Assembly (NCBI GenBank): GCA_025937035.1
Contig: JAICSG010000054.1
Coordinates: forward strand, 1-12,183
Length of the DNA stretch: 12,183 nucleotides
Direction: 5' to 3'
Source of the DNA: Thermoanaerobaculia bacterium
Lineage (GTDB): Bacteria; Acidobacteriota; Thermoanaerobaculia; Multivoradales; UBA5704
Shown here: piece after piece, positions 5,455-10,300 of the stretch
Position numbering within the stretch: position 1 is the stretch's first letter
How the letters are laid out: every line of letters begins with the position of its first letter
Program-made: the position numbers and the translations under genes
Notes under the pieces: generated by a model
What the model was told of the DNA's origin: nothing
The model's database searches: none
The model's input: only the letters and a program-made list of their open reading frames with translations

Positions 5455-5733
5455 ATGCCAGCTTACCTCGCCCTCCTGCGCAAGGACCCGGACAGCGATT
5501 ACGGGATCGAATTTCCTGATTTCCCGGGATGCGTCACGGCCGCCGAGGACATGGCGCAGGCCCGGGAGCTCGCGGAAGAGGCGCTTCTCTTTCACATCGA
5601 GGGGCTTCTCGCGGACGGCGAGCCCCTGCCAAAGCCCAGCAACTTCGAAAAGATCATGGCCGATCCTGAGAACCGTCAGGCAGCCGTGCTGCTCGTCCAG
5701 GTGCCTGACGCGGATCTGCGAAAGTCCGCCTGA
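5455..5733 (+). CDS. hicB: HicB-type antitoxin lacking a DNA-binding domain
   Basis: A 92-residue antitoxin that should bind and mask HicA. The partial RNase-H-like HicB fold is clear: DSDYGIEFPDFPGCVTAAED near the N-terminus, the ARELAEEALLFHIEGLLADG helix, then EPLPKPSNFEKIMADPE. Many family members continue for about 40 residues with a ribbon-helix-helix or HTH domain (typically beginning RINITLP) that binds the operon promoter. Here translation stops right after VPDADLRKSA, at the domain boundary. AGGAG precedes the ATG. The stop is 6 bases from the stop of the convergent metH gene, which leaves no room for the missing domain. Either this is a naturally short HicB, or the 3' end was lost when the module joined metH. 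Autorepression by this protein alone seems unlikely. Confidence 0.88.
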   Translation: MPAYLALLRKDPDSDYGIEFPDFPGCVTAAEDMAQARELAEEALLFHIEGLLADGEPLPKPSNFEKIMADPENRQAAVLLVQVPDADLRKSA

Positions 5734-5739
5734 ATCCCT

Positions 5740-8700
5740 TTACACCCCGAAATACCGGGCGTCCGGGTGCTGGAACACCAGCGCCGACACGCTCGCCTCG
5801 GGCTCCATCATGTCCCCCTCGGTGAGGTGGACGCCGATCTCCTCGGGCCGGAGGGCCTTGAAGAGCTCGCGCTGGAAGGCGAGGTCCGGGCAGGCGGGGT
5901 AGCCGAAGCTGTAGCGCTTGCCGCGATAGCGGGCCGCCAGCTTGTCCTCCAGGGGGAGATCCTCGGGGTCGGGGAAGCCCCAGTACTTCCGGAGGCAGGC
6001 GTGGAGGTACTCGGCGGCGGCCTCGGCGGTCTCCAGGGCCAGGGCGGCGAAGGCGTGGCTCTTCAGGTACTCGCCCTTGTGCTTCCACTCCTCCACGCGT
6101 TCCCGCACCCCCTCCCCCGCCGTGGTCACGAAGAGGGCGACGTGATCTCCCGGTAAGACGTAATCGGCCAGGCTCAGTCCCCCCTCGCGGTTCTGGCGCG
6201 GGAAGTCCCAGGAGGCCGCCACACGGTCCGTCTTGGGGCAGCGGAGGGTGATGCGGTTGCCGTCCGCCTCGGCCGGGAAGAAGCGCCAGACGGCCCTCGC
6301 GTGCATGGCGCCGGCGCGGGCGAGATCCTTGAGATCGTCGATCACCGCCTCCAGCTTGGCCAGCTTGGCGTCCCCCTCGGCCCGCAGCCGCTTGACCGAC
6401 CCTTTCAGCCCCAGGTGCTTGCCGTAGATCATCTGCGGGTTCAGGTACTCCCAGACCTTGTCGAGGTCGAGCTCCACCATGTGCCGGTCGAGGTCGGCCG
6501 GCGCGGGTACGGGGAGGTCCCGCCGGACCTCGGCCGCGGCGTTGCGGCCGGGCTCCGTGGCCTCAGCCGGCTCCGTGGGGACGTCGGCGTTGTCATAGGC
6601 CAGGAGGTCGGTGACCTCCTTCTCCAGGTCCGGCTTCTGGCCGGGATCGAGCAGCCGCTCGACCAGCTTCAGACCGTGCATGGCGTCCTTCGCATACGTG
6701 CAGAGCCCCGTGTAGGCCTGGGCGATCTTGCGGTGGGTGAAGCGCCGGGTGAGGGCCGCGCCGCCCACCAGGAGAGGGGTGTCGATCCCCACCGCCGCGA
6801 GGTCGCCGGCCGTGAGCACCATCTGCTGGGCGCTCTTGACCAGCAGGCCGGAGAGGCCGATGACGTCCGGCCGGTGCTCGCGCACGGCCTGGATGAGCTG
6901 CTCGGAAGGGACCTTGATCCCCAGGTTCACCACCGTGAAGCCGTTGTTGGAGAGGATGATATCCACCAGGTTCTTGCCGATGTCGTGGACGTCCCCCTTG
7001 ACGGTGGCGAGGATGACCTTGCCGCGCGTGGAGCCCTCCCCTTCCTTCTTCTCCATATGGGGCTCCAGATAGGCGACCGCCGCCTTCATCACCTCGGCGC
7101 TCTGCAGCACCTCGGCCACGATGAGCTGGTTGTCGTTGAACAGGCGGCCGACCTCGCTCATGCCGGCCATCAGCGGGCCGTTGATGATGTCGAGGGGCTC
7201 GGGCCAGCGAGGGTCGGCCAGGGCCTGGGCGAGGTCGTCCTCCAAGCCGGTCTTGCTCCCCTCGACCACGGCGCGGGCGATGCGCTGCTCCAGCGGCAGC
7301 TCGGTGCGGGGGCGCGCCGCGACCGAGGCCTTGCCGCGGAAGTGGGCGGTGAAGGCCTCGACCGCCCTGTTCCCCGCCTCGACGTCCCCCAGGGGGAGGA
7401 AGATCAGCGACTCGGCGAGCTCCCGCTCCTCCGCCGGGATGTCCGCGTAGCGGGCCAGCTTCTCGGTGTTGACGATGGCCGCGTCGAGCCCCGCCTTGGT
7501 GCAGTGGTAGAGGAAGACCGAGTTGAGCACCTCGCGGCCGGCGTTGGGCAGGCCGAAGCTGACGTTGGAGATCCCCAGGATCGTCTTGGCGTCCGGGAAC
7601 AGCTCCTTGACCGCGCGCACCCCCTCGACCGTCTGGGCGGCCGAGCCGAGGTAGGCGGCGTCGCCGGTGCCGCAGGGGAAGACCAGGGGGTCCCACCAGA
7701 TGTCCTCCGGCTGGACGCCCATCTCCTCGGTCAGGATCTGATAGCTGCGGCGGGCCACCTCGACCTTGCGGTCGACGTCGACCGCCATCCCCTTCTCGTC
7801 GATCAGGCCCACCACCATCGCGGCGCCGAAGCGCCTGGCGAGCGGGACCACCTTCTGGAAGCGGTGGAGGCCGTCCTCCAGGTTGATCGAGTTGAGGACC
7901 GACTTCCCCTGGCAGTAGGTGAGGGCCCGCTCCATCACGGCGGCGTCGGTGGAATCGATCATCAGCGGCGTCTTGACCAGCCGCACCAGCCGGTCGAGGA
8001 AGGCCTCGACGTCGGCGATCTCGTTGCGGTCGGGGTCCTGGAGGCAGACGTCGAGGATCTGGCCGCCGGCCTTGACCTGGGCCCGCCCCACCTCGGCGGC
8101 GGCCTCGTGCTGGCCGGCCTGGATGAGCTGCTTGAACTTGCGGCTGCCGAGGACGTTGGTGCGCTCCCCCACCAGCACCGGCCGGTTCGATTCGGTCAGC
8201 TCGGTGGCTTCGAGGCCGGAGACCATCGCCCGCCGGTGGTGCGGAATCGCCCGCGGTGTCTTCCCCTGGACCAGCTTCGCCAGGGCCGCGATGTGGGCCG
8301 CGCTGGTGCCGCAGCAGCCGCCCACGAGGTTGAGCCAGCCGGCGTCGAGGAAGCGGCCGAGGACGCGCTCGAAGACGTCCGGCCCCTCGGTATATTGCCC
8401 CTCCTCGTTGGGCAGGCCGGCGTTGGGGACGCAGGCGACGCGCGTGCGGCAGATCTCGGAGAGGGTGCGCACGTGGTCGGTCATCAGCTCGGGGCCGGTG
8501 GCGCAGTTGAGGCCCACGTAGAGGAGGTCGGCGTGGAGGAGCGAGACGGCGAGCGCCTCGGCGTCCTGGCCGCCCAGCATGGTGCCGGTGGTCTCGATGG
8601 TGGCCGAGACGGCGACCGGAATCTGCCAGCCCGTCTGGGCGAAGGCCCGCTCGATGCCGATCAGCCCGGCCTTGATGTTCCGCGTGTCCTGGGCCGTTTC

Positions 8701-9237
8701 GAGGAGCAGGTAGTCGGCGCCCCCCGCCATCAGGCCCAGGGCCTGGACGCGGAAGTTTTCGATCAGCCCCTCGAAGGTGATGCCCCCGGTGACCGAGATC
8801 GCCTTGGTGGTGGGCCCCATGGAGCCGCAGACGAAGCGGGGCTTCTCGGGAGTCGAATGGCGGGCGCAGGCGGCGCGGGCGATCGCGGCCGAGAGGCGGT
8901 TGAGCTCGAAGGCGCGGTCGGCGAGGCCGTACTCCCCCAGCACCAGCGGCGTGCCGCCGAAGGAGTTGGTCTCCACGATGTCGCAGCCCACGGAGAGGTA
9001 GCCCTCGTGGACGCCGTCCACCACGTCGGGACGGATGGCGCAGAGGTTCTCGTTGCACCCTTCGAGCTCGGGGCCGCCGAAGTCCTCGGCGGTGAGCTTC
9101 ACCCCTTGCAGGGCCGTGCCGGTGGCGCCGTCGAGCACGAGGACGCGCTCCTTCAGGGCCGCCAGGAGGAGCGCCGTGCGCTCGTCCACGTCGGCGGGCC
9201 GCGGTGGGACTGGAACGTCGAAGACCGGATCGCTCAC
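5740..9237 (-). CDS. metH: cobalamin-dependent methionine synthase MetH
   Basis: A 1165-residue four-module enzyme that transfers a methyl group from 5-methyltetrahydrofolate via cobalamin to homocysteine. The homocysteine domain (about 25-330) begins VLVLDGATGTALQ and has the zinc ligands Cys245 (GLNCATGPE) and Cys308/Cys309 (VGGCCGTS). The pterin-binding domain (about 350-620) includes VGERTNVLGSRKF and MIDSTD. The cobalamin domain (about 645-890) contains DVHDIG with the cobalt ligand His751. The AdoMet reactivation domain (about 905-1165) ends with RYSFGYPACP and SVSALVFQHPDARYFGV. It is complete except for a C-terminal tail about 25-30 residues shorter than E. coli MetH. The start is the GTG at 9235-9237, 7 bases after AAAGGAGG. 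The upstream in-frame sequence is the riboswitch leader, not protein. It is probably monocistronic and controlled by SAM-dependent attenuation. Confidence 0.97.
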   Translation of the reverse strand: MSDPVFDVPVPPRPADVDERTALLLAALKERVLVLDGATGTALQGVKLTAEDFGGPELEGCNENLCAIRPDVVDGVHEGYLSVGCDIVETNSFGGTPLVLGEYGLADRAFELNRLSAAIARAACARHSTPEKPRFVCGSMGPTTKAISVTGGITFEGLIENFRVQALGLMAGGADYLLLETAQDTRNIKAGLIGIERAFAQTGWQIPVAVSATIETTGTMLGGQDAEALAVSLLHADLLYVGLNCATGPELMTDHVRTLSEICRTRVACVPNAGLPNEEGQYTEGPDVFERVLGRFLDAGWLNLVGGCCGTSAAHIAALAKLVQGKTPRAIPHHRRAMVSGLEATELTESNRPVLVGERTNVLGSRKFKQLIQAGQHEAAAEVGRAQVKAGGQILDVCLQDPDRNEIADVEAFLDRLVRLVKTPLMIDSTDAAVMERALTYCQGKSVLNSINLEDGLHRFQKVVPLARRFGAAMVVGLIDEKGMAVDVDRKVEVARRSYQILTEEMGVQPEDIWWDPLVFPCGTGDAAYLGSAAQTVEGVRAVKELFPDAKTILGISNVSFGLPNAGREVLNSVFLYHCTKAGLDAAIVNTEKLARYADIPAEERELAESLIFLPLGDVEAGNRAVEAFTAHFRGKASVAARPRTELPLEQRIARAVVEGSKTGLEDDLAQALADPRWPEPLDIINGPLMAGMSEVGRLFNDNQLIVAEVLQSAEVMKAAVAYLEPHMEKKEGEGSTRGKVILATVKGDVHDIGKNLVDIILSNNGFTVVNLGIKVPSEQLIQAVREHRPDVIGLSGLLVKSAQQMVLTAGDLAAVGIDTPLLVGGAALTRRFTHRKIAQAYTGLCTYAKDAMHGLKLVERLLDPGQKPDLEKEVTDLLAYDNADVPTEPAEATEPGRNAAAEVRRDLPVPAPADLDRHMVELDLDKVWEYLNPQMIYGKHLGLKGSVKRLRAEGDAKLAKLEAVIDDLKDLARAGAMHARAVWRFFPAEADGNRITLRCPKTDRVAASWDFPRQNREGGLSLADYVLPGDHVALFVTTAGEGVRERVEEWKHKGEYLKSHAFAALALETAEAAAEYLHACLRKYWGFPDPEDLPLEDKLAARYRGKRYSFGYPACPDLAFQRELFKALRPEEIGVHLTEGDMMEPEASVSALVFQHPDARYFGV

Positions 9238-9285
9238 TCTCTCGCCTCCTTTGCTCGTCGGCTGCCTTCCAGCAAACAACGGGCC

Positions 9286-9324
9286 AAAACAAAAAACCCG
9301 ACTCGTGGGCATCACGAGACGGGT
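9286..9324 (-). terminator. intrinsic terminator in the metH leader (riboswitch expression platform)
   Basis: On the minus strand ACCCG-T-CTCGTG and CACGAG-T-CGGGT pair into an 11-bp stem with one T/T mismatch and a five-base loop. The stem is followed at once by TTTTTTGTTTT. It lies 50 bases before the metH GTG and 38 bases after the aptamer, the arrangement of a transcription-attenuating riboswitch. It is the only classical hairpin-plus-T-run terminator in the window. Confidence 0.85.
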
Positions 9325-9361
9325 CTTCCGCTCCGGACATTTAATTGTCGCCGCTTCGCGA

Positions 9362-9448
9362 CCGCATCCTCGCCTGGTGGCGAGAGGGCACCTTGGGTGT
9401 CCGTCCCAGGTTGCCGAGCCCGGCGGAGCCGGACCGCTCGTAATGCAG
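9362..9448 (-). ncRNA. SAM-I-clan riboswitch aptamer upstream of metH
   Basis: The minus strand folds as a four-way junction. P1 is CTGCAT/ATGCGG (9443-9448 with 9362-9367). P2 is CGAGC/GCTCG with an inner CCGGC/GCCGG. P3 opens with GGCAACC (9409-9415) and closes with GGTGCC (9387-9392). P4 is CTCGCC-ACCA-GGCGAG (9369-9384). GGCAACC opposite GGTGCC is the SAM-binding internal loop shared by SAM-I and SAM-IV RNAs. Location before metH and a downstream terminator fit an off-switch: SAM binding stabilises P1 and termination, and low SAM allows read-through. P2 is short, with no kink-turn that I can see, so this may be a SAM-IV or SAM-I/IV variant rather than canonical SAM-I. Confidence 0.8.
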
Positions 9449-9453
9449 GAAGG

Positions 9454-9484
9454 AGTATACACTCTCTCCCAGCATCATGGGCAA
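9454..9484 (-). promoter_or_regulatory. metH promoter
   Basis: On the minus strand TTGCCC (9484-9479), a 19-base spacer and TATACT (9459-9454). The -10 matches the consensus at 5 of 6 positions, and the spacer is slightly long. Transcription would start near 9447, at the foot of P1 of the SAM aptamer, which supports both predictions. The promoter overlaps the first codons of the divergent gene. Confidence 0.55.
9456..9461 (+). promoter_or_regulatory. possible -10 of the divergent 204-residue protein gene
   Basis: TATACA shares the palindrome GTATAC (9455-9460) with the metH -10, so one sequence could serve both strands. Start would be near 9468, leaving about 9 bases before the ATG. That agrees with the absence of a ribosome site at normal distance. 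No -35 match is evident. Confidence 0.35.
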
Positions 9485-10091
9485 GCTCTGGCTGGCGCTC
9501 CTCGCGGTCGTCGCACTGGGGTACTGGGGATTCACGCGCCCCCACGCCTCGGCGGCGGGCGATCCCATCGACTGGTCCGGCGAGCCCGTCCAGGAGCCCA
9601 CGGACCGGCCGCCCTTCGAGATCGAGACCCGCAAGGGTGAGATCACCCTCACCCCCAGAGCCTCGTTCGACGTCTCGGCCATCGTCGCCTCGGACGAGCA
9701 CTACCGCTTCGACGACGGCGCCTTCCTGGTGCCGGTGGACCTGGTGATGACCTGGGGGGAGCTGCCGGAAGAGCCCTACAAGTCGAAGGTCGACTACGGC
9801 CAGATCACCCGCTACTACTTCTGGCGGACAAACGCTCCGGACCTCGACCTCCACTACATCCAGACCCACTCCGCGAACATGCATATGATCCCGGCCGACG
9901 ACAACGTCCGGAAGGCGCTGCTCGCGGTGGGCTCCGGAGACCCGGTCCGGGTCCAGGGGCTGCTGGTGAACGCGAGGCGGGACGACGGCTTCTACTGGAA
10001 CAGCTCGCTCACCCGCGAGGACGACGGTCCCGGGGCGTGCGAGCTGGTATGGGTGGAAGAGATTCAGATCGGGGGGAAGGTCTACCGCTGA
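9477..10091 (+). CDS. membrane-anchored conserved protein of unknown function
   Basis: A 204-residue protein with one N-terminal hydrophobic segment (4-19, LWLALLAVVALGYWGF) without a clear signal-peptidase site, so it is probably inner-membrane anchored with the rest outside the cytoplasm. The body has blocks that look conserved: MTWGELPEEPYKSKVDYGQITRY-type residues at 91-113, HSANMHMIPA at 131-140, PVRVQGLLVNA at 156-166, and SLTREDDGPGACELVWVEEI at 177-196. The His-Asn-His-Pro block could be a binding site, and the VRVQGLLVN strand suggests an OB-like barrel, but I cannot name a function. No Shine-Dalgarno lies near the ATG at 9477. AAGGAG is 24 bases away and inside the promoter region, so a very short leader is likely. 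It diverges from metH and overlaps the convergent 72-residue gene by 10 bases. Confidence 0.8.
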   Translation: MGKLWLALLAVVALGYWGFTRPHASAAGDPIDWSGEPVQEPTDRPPFEIETRKGEITLTPRASFDVSAIVASDEHYRFDDGAFLVPVDLVMTWGELPEEPYKSKVDYGQITRYYFWRTNAPDLDLHYIQTHSANMHMIPADDNVRKALLAVGSGDPVRVQGLLVNARRDDGFYWNSSLTREDDGPGACELVWVEEIQIGGKVYR

Positions 10092-10300
10092 GCCCGGTAT
10101 CCCGGGCACGCCACCACCGGCAGCGGCGGATACCGCGGGAACCACGGATCGGTCGCGGCGAGGCCGCAGCGCACGAAGACGCTGCGGCGGGAGGCCAGGA
10201 GGCGGAGGTGCTCGCAGGTGGCGCAGAGGCCCGGCGGCACGGCGAGCTTTTCGAGGAGGCGGCGGTCCTCGGCCGTGGCCTTGCGCTCTTCTTCTTCCAT
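10082..10300 (-). CDS. small four-cysteine protein coupled to the CLC gene
   Basis: A 72-residue protein. An acidic start (MEEEERKATAEDRRLLEKL) is followed by cysteines 26, 29, 45 and 65: LCATCEHLR, VRCGLAATD and VVACPGY. The C-x2-C spacing with two later cysteines suggests a small zinc-ribbon-like site, though Zn binding is not proven. FPRYPPLPVVACPGY looks like a conserved block. Its ATG overlaps the stop of the CLC gene as TGATG (10302-10298), which predicts translational coupling and a shared mRNA, so the protein may serve the channel or simply be co-made with it. There is no membrane segment. The 3' end overlaps the convergent gene by 10 bases. I do not know a name for this family. Confidence 0.75.
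   Translation of the reverse strand: MEEEERKATAEDRRLLEKLAVPPGLCATCEHLRLLASRRSVFVRCGLAATDPWFPRYPPLPVVACPGYRAQR
10092..10107. terminator. hairpin at the convergent gene junction
   Basis: GCCCGG-TATC-CCGGGC is a perfect 6-bp stem with a four-base loop. It begins directly after the stop codon of the 204-residue protein gene and lies within the last codons of the opposite 72-residue gene. It has no T-run. It could end plus-strand transcripts while encoding amino acids on the other strand. Confidence 0.4.

Noticed and set aside
5710..5729. GCGGA/TCCGC hairpin at the end of hicB as a shared terminator for hicAB and metH
   Set aside because: Only 5 bp with a 10-base loop inside coding sequence and no T-run; not distinguishable from chance in GC-rich DNA.
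9240..9460. Cobalamin or SAH riboswitch upstream of metH
   Set aside because: I looked for the B12-box-like conserved core and for the SAH-riboswitch core and found neither. The GGCAACC/GGTGCC pairing and four-helix layout fit the SAM-I clan.
9238..9462. N-terminal extension of MetH by 75 residues
   Set aside because: The stretch overlaps the riboswitch and terminator, shows no MetH homology, and a strong ribosome site (AAAGGAGG) precedes the GTG at 9235-9237.
6301..9747. A very long open frame (1148 codons) on the plus strand opposite metH
   Set aside because: Its translation has repetitive His/Gly/Leu/Val-rich composition with no domain signature, as expected for the antisense of a GC-rich gene. 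MetH motifs on the minus strand are unambiguous.
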